Below, one piece after another: positions 11,301 to 23,250 of a DNA stretch of 64,000 nt. The DNA is taken from contig NC_088302.1 in NCBI RefSeq assembly GCF_032854445.1, positions 2,598,023 through 2,662,022 of the forward strand, written 5' to 3'. The DNA comes from Liolophura sinensis. Taxonomy: Eukaryota > Mollusca > Polyplacophora > Chitonida > Chitonidae. How positions within the stretch are numbered: position 1 is the first letter of the stretch; each line of letters opens with the position of its first letter. The translations under genes were made by a program, and so were the position numbers. The notes beneath the pieces were generated by a model. The model was not told where the DNA came from and ran no database searches. It saw only the letters and a list, made by a program, of their open reading frames with translations.

Positions 11301-14300
11301 AATCCCTTCGCCTTATTCTCTGGATATAGGACCCGTCATATGACTGGGAATCCCTTCGCCTTATTCTCTGGGTATTGAGCCTGCCTTATTAGGAATCAAT
11401 TCGCCAAATTTTCTGGAGAACAGGGCCCGCCTTTTGACCAGGAATCAATTCGCCTTATTCTCTGGCGTATAGGGCCTGCCTTCTAACTAGGAATCGATTC
11501 GCCTAATTCTCTGGGATATAGGGCCCGCCTTCTAACAAGGAATCCTTTCGCTGTATTCACTGAGATAAAGGGCCCGCCTTTTGACAGAAAATCCTTTCGC
11601 CTTATTCTTTGAGGTATAGGGCCCACTTTCTGACAGAAATTCCCTTGGCCTTATTCTCCGAGGTATAGGGCCCACCTTCTGACAGAAAATCCTCTCGCCT
11701 TATTCTCTGGGGTATAGGGCCCGCCTTCCGATGGGGAATGCTTTAACTTTGTTCTCTGTGACAGCAGTGAAGGTAAGGAAATTTGTGAACTCATGTGTAC
11801 ATTGCATATCACTTGTAGATCATAACGGACATAGTACCGATATTAAGGGCGAAGATGACCACATCGGAAATGACGTAGTAGTCCTGAAGGTCCACCATCC
11901 ACCATGTCACGTGATGCGTCTTCGTCCTTATACACGTCTGGTTTTCTGGATCTTGCCTAAAATTTCCGTCCACTGCACTATGGGAACTTCCGTTCATCCA
12001 GTATCCTGCTTTGTTAAGGCGAACGACAGTGTCGATCTGTGAGGTGGGCTTCCCCAAGGCCAAGTTCCGCTGGGGGTCATCTGGAAGAGTAAGACAACAT
12101 TCTAATTGAGAACTGTGAGTAGCGTCGGGTAAACGTTATGCTAACAACATCAGTCTTGTAGTCAAGAGATGGTTTGATTGAGATGAATATTAAACAAGTA
12201 GCACACACTTACCCTACTATCCTACTTGTAATTGCTGGGTTTCCACAGGCCTCTGTCTGGTGTCTTCCCACCATAATGTTAGTATTAGTGAAGTATTCTT
12301 GACTAAGGCGTAAAATACATATGAAATATATAAATAACTAGCAATTCCTTCACTGCTTGTCCGAATTTTTATATAAAAAACGCTGTCTTGCAATTTACCC
12401 ACATACCTTCGAAGAAGACATTTGATTATGGTTTCCCTCGTTGGTCAAGTAGGACTTGTAAAAGCACTTTGTTCTAGATCAAGGAAGTCACTCATTCTAA
12501 TTCAGCAATGGCTCGTTAAGTAAGGTTTATGTTTGTTGCAAAATTTTTGTTAGCTAAATTTTAGCAACTATAATGAAAATGTTAATTTGACATAGGAGAG
12601 TGTTAGATTAAAACATTATCTAAGCATCCGGTTAAATGTTATGGAAATCTTTCAACCCTTTAGAAAGCGTTAACATTAGATACATGTTTTCCATCTTTTA
12701 AGACTGTGGAATATTAGATTTAACATTATTATGTATAATATATCAGTTTTTGAAAACATTTGATAATATTCTTGAAGATCACAAAATGTTTCTCAAGGAA
12801 TAATAGATATTTGACTAAAATGAACTGGATACCCAAATGTCCAGCCAAGCTCTTGCCCAACGCGGTATATGCAGGTACAGTGCGGTTTAAAACTGTATCC
12901 ACATCGCTCTTCTGGACTGGATACACTACTGTCCTCATCACCATTTAACCCAGCGTGTTCATGTTTTGGTGTTTCAAGAGAAATGCCATCATTTCATAAA
13001 TGTCAGAGCTCCAGACTTATGGTTTAGTTCAAAATCCTTCTTACTATTCTACCATATTAACAGGTTACCATTCTTGGGATGTTGCACGGTTTATTGAAAT
13101 TCTCTAATTTCTGATTACTAGAATCTATGTGATGTTTGGCAGCGCGATACGTCAGCAACATATTTGTAACTCAGATACTTCTCGCATTTTTTAAATTCAT
13201 AACATGTATTTTGTATATTACAAATATGGACCATTTCATAGTTTTACAAATGAAGCCCTATGGTCTATGGATTGGATTTAACGCATCAGTTATCACATAT
13301 GATTGTATTTCCAACATCATTGAAAACCGCTGACTATTATTAGGTAATTATCTTCCGTTTCAATTATATGTATATAATTTAACAGAGTGTGGTGCGAATT
13401 GATGTAATGGAACTGGTCTTGTGGAATTTGACTTTGGATTTTGTTTCACCGGTTGGTGGCCTGAATTGTGAATTGGTAGTCACTTATGACTTGCATTAAC
13501 AAGTGCGTAACTCGCACAACCTGAGGGTACATCCCACAATGCACCTAGCATGCATGGTTTACATTTCACACACCGTCTTCTTCAACGTATCACACATTAT
13601 TTGCACAGATGACACGATAAACTTAACACTCTAATTTAAGCACACTTCACTGAAGCTATTACCTTTGACACAATACACTGTCTATAATACAATGGACACA
13701 CTACGTTACCGACGCTACATAAAGAACACTACATTGCACACCCTACACCGCTCACACTACATTGAACATACTACCATGCACACACTACACTGTCTATAAT
13801 ACAATGAACACACTACGTTACCGACATTACATAATGAACACTACACTGCACACCCTACACCGCTCACACTACACTGAACATACTACCATGCACACACTAC
13901 ACTGTCTATAATACAATGAACACACTACGTTACCGACATTACATAAAGAACACTACATTGCACACCCTACACCGCTCACACTACACTGAACATACTACCA
14001 TGCACACACTACACTGTCTATAATTCAATGAACACACTACGTTACCGACATTACATAAACAACATTACATTGCACACCCTGTACTGCACTCACTAAACTG
14101 AACGTGCTAAACTGAAAACACTACAGTGTGAGCACTACACTGCACATACTACACTACACACACTTCACTGCACACTCTACACTTTACAGACTACACTGAT
14201 CACACACTACGTTGAGCACACACTACACTGAGCACACCACATATCAGCACTACACTGCACACACCACGCTGAACACACTACAGGATGCACACATTACGCT

Positions 14301-17101
14301 GCATACAGTACACTGCACACACTAAACCACACTGCACAGTACACTGTCAGCACTACATTGCACACACAACACTGAACACAGTACACTGTCAGCACTACAC
14401 TACACACAACACTGAACACAGTACACTCCCAGGATAATATTGCACATAGTACACTGCTCACACTACACTGCACACGCTACACTGCCTGCACTATACTGTA
14501 CACACTACGCTGCACACGCTACACTGCACACAATACACTTCCAGAAATAGCTGGATACGCTACACTCCACACACTACATTCCACACGTCCCACCAAGCAG
14601 AACACACTACCAGCACTGCACTGCACACATTACGCTGCACACACTACACTGCACACTCTACACTGCACACAATGCTGAACACACTACACAGCACATATTA
14701 CGCTGCACACACTACACTGCACACTCTACACTGCACACACAATGCTGAACACACTACAATGCACACACTACGCTGCACACACTTCACTGCACAGACTACA
14801 TCGCACACACTACACCGAAAACACTACACTACACACTACACTACACTACACACACTACACTGCACACAATACACTGCACACACTACACCGAACACACTAC
14901 ACTGAACACACTACACTGCCAGCACTACACTGCACATACTACGCAGCACACACTACGCTGACCACACTAGACTGCCAGCTCTGCACTCCTCACACTACTC
15001 TCCACATACAACAGTGAACACACTAGGCTGCCAGCACTACACTCCACGCACTACGCTGCTCACACTACACTCCACACACTAAAATGCACACACCACGCTG
15101 CACACACTACGCTGCACACACTACGCTGCACACACTACTCCACACCGTACAGCACAGACAGTAAAACCAGGGTGATAGTTGGCAAACTGTCACACGCCTT
15201 CTATGACCAAAGTTTAAGCTGAATTCGGCAAAAAGATGACAGTTGCAAATTATTATAAATTATAAAATTGTTCTTTTTTAAGCAAAGAAACTGCCATAGA
15301 CCTTGAAAAGTAAATGAAGTAAGAAATTAGAACGGATTTATGCAAATGACAAGCGATGGACAGGTTTCATTGACGATGGACAGACGCAAGCAATGCTCTA
15401 GATGAGTGAATTCAGTGAGTATTAATATCATGCATCATGCTAGTTTATAAGTTATCGATAATCAGACAACTGTTCATATGTGTGACCTTCATTTATCCAT
15501 CCCTGCACATACATTCCCTACCCCTGGAGAATAGACACAGGCTGAAACTACTTACCTACTGGAGAACTGTTTTCAGGAAAATTTAAGACACTTAGAGCGA
15601 AGACGTTTAATTTAAGCATTTACATGAACAGTCAGAATAGACCCCTGATTTAAGGTGACAGGAGACCATGTTTCACCGGTTACGTGTGACCATCTGCCAG
15701 CCACTACACTGTCGTCGCTGCTCTGGTTTTAGTCTCCATGCTGTACTTCTTTCATTATATTTTATGGAATATCCTTAACAAACAATATATTACAGTAATA
15801 CCTTGTGACTCATTGGTATCCTATCATAGCACACAGGATCTAAATGCTACTAGACCAGCACTTTTAGGTATATTTCTATCCAGTTAATGCAAGTGAGAAT
15901 AATTCGCAATGTCATAACTCTTGTCGTAAAGTCGGCGTGACAGGAATGTATGAATTTGCAGCTGGGTTTTTTAAGTCGTACTAAGAAATTTTCACTCATA
16001 TGATTTATTTATTTATTTATTTGATTGGTGTTTTACGCCGTACTCAAATATATTTCACTCATACGACAGCGGCCAGCATTTTTGTTGGAGTAAACCGGGC
16101 ACAACCCGGGGGGAGACCCACGACCATCCGCAGGTTGCAGGAAGACCTTCCCACTTAGGGCCGGAGAGGAAGCCAGCACGAGCTGGACTTGAACTCGCAG
16201 CGACCGCATTGGTTAGAGGCTCATGGGTCATCAGGCTACGCTAGCGCGCTAACCGACAGAACCAAGGAGGGCCTTCAGTCATATGACGAATAGAAATCAT
16301 TAGGAGACATTAGGTGTGAAGAGGTCTTGTGGCAGAAGACATCAAACATGTAAACTTGTTCAGAACTTGTGTAGCAGCTGAAAGAGCATTAGTTAAGATC
16401 TGCTGCATTACATAAACAAGAATTTTATTTACTAGCCTAATTCATCTGCTACATTGTTCAATCTTCGAAAGGATAATTTTTAATTACTTTCTGCTCTCGA
16501 CCCCTCATGAGCGGATACCGAAGATCATAATATCTTTTTACATTACACTATATTTTTTTAAGGTGAACAGGCATGCCATGTTGACATTGATCGTAATTTA
16601 CCATTCACTGCCTGAGCTATCTCCAGTAGAAGTGTGCCTCAGTTGTCACTACCAGAAGTGTACCCAGCTATCTATACCAGAAGTGTACCTCAGCTATCGC
16701 TACTAGACGCGGGTTCTGGTATGTTGACATAATTTGCTAAAGCACTACACACGTCTAAATCATTTTGAACGCGTGGCATGTTGATAAAGCTGTTTGGGTA
16801 CTTTAAATTTAGAGACAGTCTACTTCTATCGGCTTAAACTGTTCTGCTTGTTTGACAAGATAAACTGTTCGATGTCACAGAAAGATCAAGAGAACAAAGC
16901 ATGACAAAATCCAGCGGGAATGTATGTCAACGATAAAGTGAACCAAACATATGGCAAGCCAACCACTACTTATTAAAGTAAAAGGCAAGTGAGCCAAACG
17001 TTCAGTAAAGTAAATATGTGTATGTACTTACGTTCAGTGTATATATCCGTATAAACGCTTCCCAGGACTACAAGGCAGCAGCAGAGAAGGAGAGAAAACA
17101 T
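8125..17101 (-). CDS. Gene A: secreted F-type lectin + PAN domain protein (4-exon model, 260 aa)
   Basis: Joined exons are 17101-17032, 12080-11838, 10238-10005 and 8360-8125. They total 783 nt, and every junction is GT..AG in phase 1, so the frame runs unbroken from ATG to TGA. The predicted product is a signal peptide (about residues 1-20), an F-type lectin (fucolectin) beta-sandwich (about 28-181) and a PAN/apple-like module (about 183-258). F-type lectins are secreted glycan-binding proteins, often linked to invertebrate innate immunity or gamete recognition; PAN modules bind protein or carbohydrate. The role here is inferred from domains only. The introns hold minisatellites and SINEs. 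The closest relative is gene B at 34-39.6 kb. Further 5' or 3' non-coding exons cannot be excluded. Confidence 0.85.
8904..8955 (-). pseudogene. PAN exon stub in gene A intron 3
   Basis: About 50 nt matching the acceptor and first ~14 codons of the PAN exon (residues like KYFSLKSRIGKRS on the minus strand) and then stopping abruptly. The surrounding intron aligns with gene B intron 3 near 34690, where no stub is present. It is a remnant of partial exon duplication. Confidence 0.7.
9071..9376 (+). repeat. 60-bp minisatellite, about 5 copies
   Basis: Exact 60-bp period: AAAAGCTTGAGTATACTGG and AAGGTATCCTGATGACAAAC recur at 9121, 9181, 9241 and 9301. Sixty is divisible by three, so long chance frames appear on both strands. 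Lies in gene A intron 3. Confidence 0.95.
9609..9905 (+). repeat. SINE family A interrupted by a repeat R fragment
   Basis: Head at 9609-9690 (GGCCTCCCTGGCCGAGGTGG, CTCACTAATGCGGTCGCTGT), body and tail at 9769-9905. The 9715-9755 segment is an inverted piece of family R (ACCATGGCTTAAGTAAAATT). Confidence 0.7.
10005..10238 (-). CDS. Gene A exon 3: second half of F-type lectin domain
   Basis: The acceptor ends tgtaacag; the donor is ACCG|gtaagc. Encodes YRVKNFSIEISM, LPCMSE, GRFVRITK and SMCQVEVYG, matching the last strands of F-type lectins (RLxNFxVxV, GRxVxI, LxLCEVEV). The family RxD segment with its Cys-Cys pair, which should lie at the exon 2/3 junction, is missing: the junction reads FALN-IG-YRVKNF and is several residues shorter. 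The open frame extends into intron on both sides; the splice sites, phase and gene B set the borders. Confidence 0.85.
10565..10960 (+). repeat. Repeat family R, subfamily with extended 3' end
   Basis: R core (GACAAGAGGCTGAATTTCAC, CAGCTATCACATT) followed by TTTTGCATTCTAGATTTTG, AATGACGTCATGTAATTA, GACTGACTGATTATCCCTCA and CCTGGGATAAACCA. The same extension follows the copy at 58340. Confidence 0.7.
11050..11755 (+). repeat. 48-bp minisatellite with a diverged ~55-bp tail (gene A intron 2)
   Basis: Six to seven 48-bp units (CGCCTTATTCTCTGGGTATA, CCCGTCTTATGACTGGGAAT) to about 11378, then longer diverged units to 11755. The open frame across it codes a perfect 16-residue repeat only because 48 is a multiple of three; no evidence of coding. 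Confidence 0.9.
11838..12080 (-). CDS. Gene A exon 2: first half of F-type lectin domain
   Basis: The acceptor is a pyrimidine tract ending cttccag; the donor is G|gtacta, phase 1. Encodes NLALGKPTSQID, then AVDGNF and WWMVDLQDYY, the hallmark F-type lectin strands (N-A-x-GKPTxQ, AVDGN, WWxVDL). In the family the Cys-x-His-Thr position normally holds the fucose-contacting His; here it reads CIRT, so His is replaced by Arg. Gene B has YIRT at the same place. Confidence 0.85.
12222..12340 (+). repeat. SINE family A, 5'-truncated
   Basis: Degenerate 3' half: GGGTTTCCACAGGCCTCTGT, CTTCCCACCATAATG, GAAGTATTCTTGAC and GGCGTAAAATAC. Confidence 0.6.
12341..13640. other. No gene or repeat recognised (gene A intron 1)
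   Basis: AT-rich intronic DNA. Open frames here lack codon bias, domains or splice context that I can recognise. Confidence 0.4.
13640..15165. repeat. 14-bp minisatellite with 112-bp higher-order units
   Basis: About 1.5 kb of variants of a 14-mer, CACTACACTGCACA. Between 13679 and about 14070 the array is organised in 112-bp blocks (8 x 14): TGTCTATAAT starts at 13679, 13791, 13903 and 14015. Strongly strand-biased: C/A on plus. Lies in gene A intron 1; a degenerate version occurs in gene B intron 1 (38990-39480). Confidence 0.95.
15330..15575 (-). repeat. Repeat family S, inverted diverged copy
   Basis: GCAATGCTCTAGATGAGTGA, GCATCATGCTAG, GTTATCGATAATC and CAACTGTTCATATGTG match the S centre in reverse. 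Confidence 0.55.
15585..15860 (+). repeat. Repeat family R copy
   Basis: CATTTACATGAACAGT(C/T)AGAAT, TTCACCGGTTACGTGTGACC, CACTACACTGTCGTCGCTGC and the 3' extension TTTTATGGAATATCCTTA, ACAGTAATACCTTGTGACTC. Confidence 0.7.
15965..16325 (-). repeat. Nested insertion: SINE A inside a SINE B relic
   Basis: A near full-length SINE A (16004-16274, minus) is flanked by TCACTCATATGA (15992-16003) and TCAGTCATATGA (16275-16286), a 12-bp target-site duplication with one mismatch. The flanks joined across it resemble the tail-side half of SINE B (TTAAGTCGTACTAAG; ATGACGAATAGAAATCATTA). Confidence 0.8.
16615..16705. repeat. Short degenerate tandem repeat
   Basis: Three units of about 28-30 bp with CAGAAGTGTACCTCAGCTAT. 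Confidence 0.7.
17032..17101 (-). CDS. Gene A exon 1: signal peptide
   Basis: Starts MFSLLLCCCLVVLGSVYT, a short polar start followed by a Leu/Cys/Val-rich hydrophobic core and a small-residue end, typical of a secretory signal. It is 23 codons plus one base (C), ending in a strong donor gtaagtac (phase 1). An upstream in-frame Met at 17158 would add an Asn-rich stretch encoded by an ATT/GTT-type triplet run. The inner Met was chosen because it has A at -3 and begins the signal sequence directly. Confidence 0.8.
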
Positions 17102-17158
17102 TTTGCCACGAGAGGCGGTGCAGAGCTGTTGGTTGTTATTATTATTAGCGTTTTCCAA

Positions 17159-18980
17159 TTTCTAATCACTTAATGAGTTTTGCCCCATCTCAGTATAATC
17201 AACCAATTTGCGCAAAAGAATTCAGTATGTCTGAAATAGCCTGAAATAGCTTTGTCTTCTTTTTGAGCTTGTCGTGATTTACTGTGGGATGCCTATGAAA
17301 AACTGAGAGCTTTTAAACTTCTTGCTATGGCTTTAGTCATGTGTAAATGATAAATTGACCAATAGACGGCCAAGCCTACAAATTATATTAACCAATCCAC
17401 GAGTGCGATTTTATAACTCAGACAAACCTGACATTTGCCCGTCGAACATCCTGTAACATGACTTTTAAAGCTGAACATTTAATTATGTTATAACAATAAG
17501 ATGGACGAACCTGTAATATTAAGTACACATCATAACCCATGCCGCCAACTGGTAAACCAGTATCCAAAGTCAATTTCCCAAAGACCAGCTTCATTAATAA
17601 AATTAAGATTAAGTCCATTTGGAGTACATTGGTCAAAGTGGATACAGTAAATACGGCTAGCCCTGATCGCCGTGTAGCTCAACATTAGGGAGACTCTAAA
17701 TAGTCAACTGCTAACGTGATAAATCTTACTTGTCACAGAAATTGTCATCCACATGTTTTGCCTGCCATATTGGAAAATTTAACAGGTTAATGTTTAAACT
17801 GTTAATGGTACTGAATGGAACATTGGGATTTGCCGTCTTGCAATAGGTATTGCTGCGTATGGCACATCATAATCTTTGACGTGACAGCGTATCGATCTCC
17901 GATGTGCTTTATTCACCAGAAAAAATGCACATAACAAACTTATTGGGGAAGACGACACACGCATTGTGTCAACTACTCACAATGAGAGGAATGAGTCTGC
18001 ATTCTCAACATAGCACTCAATTCAGTTTCAATCTCCTTCTCCAGGATAATGTCCAGGTCGGATACAAATGGTTCCGTCGCATTTTTCTGCTTAAGTCTTG
18101 GTACTGGGGCGTATGCTTTATATAATACTGAAGCATTTGCATGGACAGTAAGAATAAAACAGTGTTTTTAATGGGTAAATTGACTAAAGACGGTATTTCA
18201 CAGGTCATCTTCGCTAAGAGCTGAAATCCACACGGGACTTGTCTCCGTTAGTTCCGTCAAGCGGCAAAATCGGTGTTCTCAAAGCGCTGATACAGTTCGC
18301 CACTTCAGCTTGGCATGTGAACGTCTTTCTAGAACCAGTGATATATTTTTCTTGATCAGTTAGAATTAAAATCTGAAGTAAATTGACAAGAGGCCGTTAA
18401 TCGTACTACCATTACCACAACTCTTTTAAATCTTGCAGACCAAATTTGGTGTCCTCTCAATTAGGATTTGGTCCTTTGGCTAATCTTAATACTGTCTTTT
18501 TCGACAAATATATTTCACTGCTTATTCTGAAGGTTTGGTTTAAATGTGTAAGTTTTTACAGATCCCCGCTTCACATTTTCTGTGTTTCCAGAGTGGTTAC
18601 ACTTTCTTCGACATTTTAAGTGCCCTGGTAGACTACTGATACCCCTATTTCCATGGCTAACTTGGGCTTCACTCTTGTATTCCTGTGCTTTTTCTCTCGT
18701 TTAGCTTACTTTCAACGGTATGATTCGCAAACTGAAATTTTCATCGATAGCCATATGATTAATGCCCGTGAAATATCTAGTCTTCTTCCACAGTTGCTTT
18801 TCCATGGACAAATCTGGTTCATCTGCAGTCAGTCGATTTATTTTTGTAAGCATCCTGCCACTGCCTCTCGTCTGTTGTCTGAAACTGCTTGGAGGCACAA
18901 AGTCAAAGTGAGTCAATCAAGAAGAATATCTGAATCATAATGCGTGGTTCGGATGGGTGTTCTCTTGCATGTATATTACA
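17159..18980. other. Upstream region of gene A; nothing recognised
   Basis: No TATA box or initiator that I would call. A 95-codon open frame at 18653-18940 begins with a hydrophobic stretch but shows no domain and no supporting splice or homology signal. Confidence 0.35.
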
Positions 18981-18984
18981 TATA

Positions 18985-19905
18985 TTGTTAGTTATAAGTT
19001 ATCATATACTGCCAACCATGTCACCAGAATTTATCATAATTTACGTTTGTTACATCACCTCCCATTTGATGTACCTTGCTTACCTATGCTACTGCTACAG
19101 TTTACCTGGAATACTGTGGTTGACATTACATCTCAAAACCATGAAACTATCACAGTCTACATCGGAGTACCATCACTGACATTACACTCACATTTGATTT
19201 ACCATACTTGACATTGCATGTACAGTGTACTTTACATTTGATTTACACTTAATCATGTTTCTGTGCCACACTTTATCTTGGATTACTATGGTTGTCGCCA
19301 TGTCCCAATTACCTTACTTGACCATGGCTCTAGCACAGTTTATGTTGGATTACTGTTGTTGTCACCATGTCCCAATTACCTTACTTAGCCCTGGCTCTAG
19401 CACAGTTTATGTTGGATTACTGTTGTTGAAGCTACTTTACATTTACTAAACTTAACCATTCTTTTAGCACGAATTACTATTACTATAGTTGACGCTACAC
19501 TTGCCATTCCTAGTCATAGTTCTAGCACATTTTACCTTGGATTGCTATGTTTTACGCTACCTCATTTTTCATTTACCTCACTTAAATTTTGTTCTACATT
19601 TGTATCACAAATTTCCCTGGACTACTTTGGTTGACACTATCTTATTTTTGATTTACCTAACTTAACCATTGTACTGCATTTGTACCACAGTCTAACTTTT
19701 GATATCGGTTGATATCTTGGATTACTATAGTTTTCGTCATCTCCCAATTACCTTACTTGGCCATGGTTCTACCACAGTTTATCATTGATTACTGTTGTTG
19801 ACGCTACCTCACATTTACCCAACTTAACCATTCTTCTACCACAGTTTATCATTACTATTCTTGACGGTACCCCACATTTACCTAACTTAACCATTCTTCT
19901 GTGGG
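18985..19905 (+). repeat. Degenerate ~65-70 bp tandem repeat
   Basis: About a dozen diverged units containing TTGGATTACTATGGTTG, CGCTACCTCACATTTACC, TTACTTAACCATT and CTAGCACAGTTTA. Confidence 0.8.
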
Positions 19906-21364
19906 CTGACCTAGTATGCATTATCTCCCTTTGGTGGGAGACGTGCAGCTGTACAGTTTAATGTCAGTTAGTTCCCTTTGATTGTTTCCGTGTGGTTAGA
20001 GGTAAATGGACATAGACCCCAACTACAACTTGCGTGTTTAGAAAGTTACGAATGTAATTCTGTGTATTTAAGGGTGTAAAGTCTTTTCTTGCTGCCAGCC
20101 TGCCGATTTTGGTGTACAGGTGCATGCTTGGTATCAAAATGATGGAAATTGTCTAAGCTTTGGGCAGTTATGAGTTTTAATGATGAAAGTTTGAAATTCT
20201 GGGCGAGAGGACATAAGGCTACAGGTGGTGACGAGGCTGCGAGTGACGTTGCCTTGGCGTTGCTGGGTACCCCTCCCAGGTGCCGGCATAGAAAGGTCCA
20301 GATTTTGACGGTTATGTCAAGATTTTTTATGGTTTCTTTCTCACAGGCTGGGCCAGGTATTCGCCAAAGCTTATTAGCCACGGAATGTTTGGGGCTGAGC
20401 TACAGTGCTAAACGTTAACATTGTCGAATATCGATAGTTAATGGGAGTCCGTGGCCAAATAGAACGTGAGGTCGCTGTACATCCGGAACCACACTGCCAG
20501 TGTGTTCCGCTGTAATTTCTGTTGGTGTTTGGAGACATTTCACCACAACCAAAGATGTGATTGCGTTATTGTGAGTAGCAATACTGATTCTTGTGCACAT
20601 TGTAACTCGATGGATGGTTATTTTCTTTTCTTAAGTTAAGGATTGTTCAATAATGGTAATTTGCTCAGAGACCACGTGTTAACCTAATTTCTCCATATGT
20701 AATGTTGTTGTTAGCATTTACTTTACAATAACGAGTTCAGTGATATTTAAGCATACACTATACCTGGTATGCGTAAGATCATCACCCTTGACAAGAAGCC
20801 GTAAACAAACTATTAACTTTCAACTGGTACGAATGTATACTAAGCAATAATCAAGTTCTATGTTGTAAGCAGTTAAAGACTACAGTAGCAGTTTGTCATT
20901 GTTGCACACGTACTTCACATGTTGTTCATGTAGCTCAGATCAGAGTAGTGCTCTTCTTGCCTTCGTTCGACAGTGCGTGATCCAGGTAGGTCATTGTACC
21001 ACCACAGAAATGCTATTTAATTTTGTAATAACATTGTACTGTGGTAATAGTTACACAGATGTATATATGCATGTATTGGTACATTGTAGTGATTCAAAGC
21101 GGATGATGTCATGTATAGTAGCTATGTCTAAGTAGTATACGTTTGGTATACGGCAAGGTCTTATAATGATACTTTTGAAAGTACTTATAAATGACTAAGT
21201 GTGTGGCAATTACTGTAAGTCTTTGAATTTGGCATTGCACTAATGTGGGGTTATTATGTTTGCTATCTCAGGTTTTTGCCTCACCCCATGTTCCATGGTG
21301 ATACCAGTACCGGAATAAATATGTCTTGACTCAATAAATGGATGTGTTAGACTGTGTTTATCAG
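19906..21364. other. No gene or repeat recognised
   Basis: Contains overlapping open frames of ~90-110 codons near 20046-20418 on both strands. Neither shows a family signature. Confidence 0.35.
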
Positions 21365-21550
21365 ACCCCCAGTCCACACTTCTACCACAGTTTATCTTGG
21401 ACCACTATTGATGACGGTACGTCACATTTACTCAACTTAATCATTTTTCTACCACAGTTTATCATTACTATTCTTGACGGTACCTCACATTTACCTAACT
21501 TAACCATTCTTCTAAAACAGATTATTTTGGGTTACTATTGTTGTCGCGAA
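21365..21550 (+). repeat. Second island of the ~68 bp repeat
   Basis: Two to three units of the 18985-19905 repeat (CTACCACAGTTTATC, GACGGTACCTCACATTTACC), separated from the main array by 1.5 kb. Confidence 0.75.
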
Positions 21551-23250
21551 CTCACATTGATCAGGAACGTTCGCGTATTAATGGTGCATGAGTGGTAAGC
21601 GACTACTTTCAGGACCGCTTACCGTTAGGATGAGTGTGTAAGACAATACAAAAGACGGCGGTATGGAGGATAGACTACATTGGACAGTAGCTGTAAGCAT
21701 CATCATATTGCCATAAGTGTTCATGGAAATGGGAAGTAAATTGTTCCCTGACGGCGCAAAGTTGTCTCGGTGTTTCCACTAGCTTACAAATGGTTGTCAT
21801 GGCGGTATTGAATATATTCTTGACAACAAAGTCTGAAAGTATCATGTTTGATATGCCTGAATTAGATCTTCTCAACTGAATGCCACAAGAAGGCCTACGA
21901 GCAGTGAATAAAAGCACTACGCTTACTCACGCTTTACAGCATCCAGATCTGATCATCATGTATGACTTTCACATGCGCTACACGTCAAAAGACAATGGGG
22001 GCTTACATTTCTGTAAAATCAAGAGCATTGTATAACCCATCTCCCGTTTCTGACGTCAACACAAAACCATACCTGTAAAATATTGTTGATGGCAAGAAAA
22101 AGAAATGATTATTTTCAGAGGGATTATAGACTGTACTCTTCTGACGGCTGTTGTGATTGACATCATCATCTTCCTGGTCATTTATTCACTTATACCACAC
22201 AGGGTTGTCTCAGACATACACTGTTTTACAATCATATCGTACAGCCCATACAACATGCTTTACATGCTTTTTTACAGATAGTAGACCATACACAGGATAT
22301 GTCATAGTTTCAGGATTATCATTTTATGTATTCCTTTATATACATGTACATGATTTATGCAATGAATTGTGTTTCCATTCAACAAAACTAGAAAATAATA
22401 TACATTTAGCTCCTTGGATCTACAATAATGATTTGAGATCAATTCCTGTGCAGAAGATTAAAATATTTACATTCTGTTAAAAAGTGAATCAACGACAGAC
22501 TTTACAGGCATTTCATTTGGTGGAATACCTTGTCTTCCCTGTAGCAGTCATGTACCGTCTCCTCCCAGTGGGTGGATAGTTATTTGACAGTCATGCAGTA
22601 GTTTCCATCTGTATAATGATAACAGGTTTCGGACGTATTTTTCACGTGCAAATTCTGTTTTGTACAATTTAGAAAGGTAGCATTTCCGATACCATAGGCC
22701 TCCAATGATCGACACTGAGTAGTGTCAGAAGTGGACAACATTTACAAGACATTTTGGGGGTAAACTGTGTTTGGTCATACGTCACATTTGAAATATAGTG
22801 GATTCATTCTTATTATACAGCACAATGATTCACATATATCTAGCGAAAGGCATGAAACTAGTACCAAAGTACAGTAAGATAAAAGTGGAGCTCGACAGAT
22901 AACGAGTGCTCCTTGCAGTTTGTAACCCATTTCTGCTATCAGAAAAGATACCAATGTCCTCGGCATAGCAGTTGCGAGACTTTAAACTTAACATCAATGT
23001 GTTCTCAGTCTATTTTTACACAAGTGTTACCCTGCCAAGAAAAAATATCGCTAAATCATGAACAAAGTGGGAAAGAACCGTGATGACAACATTTTTACCT
23101 GATGGACTCATTAAAAGCTACAGAAATATTCAAACATAATTCCACTTAACCTTCACGTAAGATTTCACATCATTATTCATATTTTGTATTACCATTAGGA
23201 TTGTGCGTTTTATCCACCATCGTAATTAACAACACTGCATTTTTGTACCT
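21551..23250. other. No gene or repeat recognised
   Basis: Nothing supportable on either strand. Confidence 0.35.

Noticed and set aside
10977-11378. 133-codon open frame encoding a 16-residue repeat protein
   Set aside because: It is the 48-bp minisatellite in gene A intron 2, on the opposite strand from the gene, with no start or splice context.
14672-15017. Two long His/Thr-rich open frames
   Set aside because: They lie wholly in the CACTACACTGCACA array; different frames of the same satellite.
18653-18940. 95-codon frame with a hydrophobic N-terminus (possible secreted protein)
   Set aside because: No domain, an equally open antisense frame, no splice or promoter support.
20046-20418. 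Overlapping ~90-110-codon frames on both strands
   Set aside because: Mutually exclusive antisense frames without family signature.
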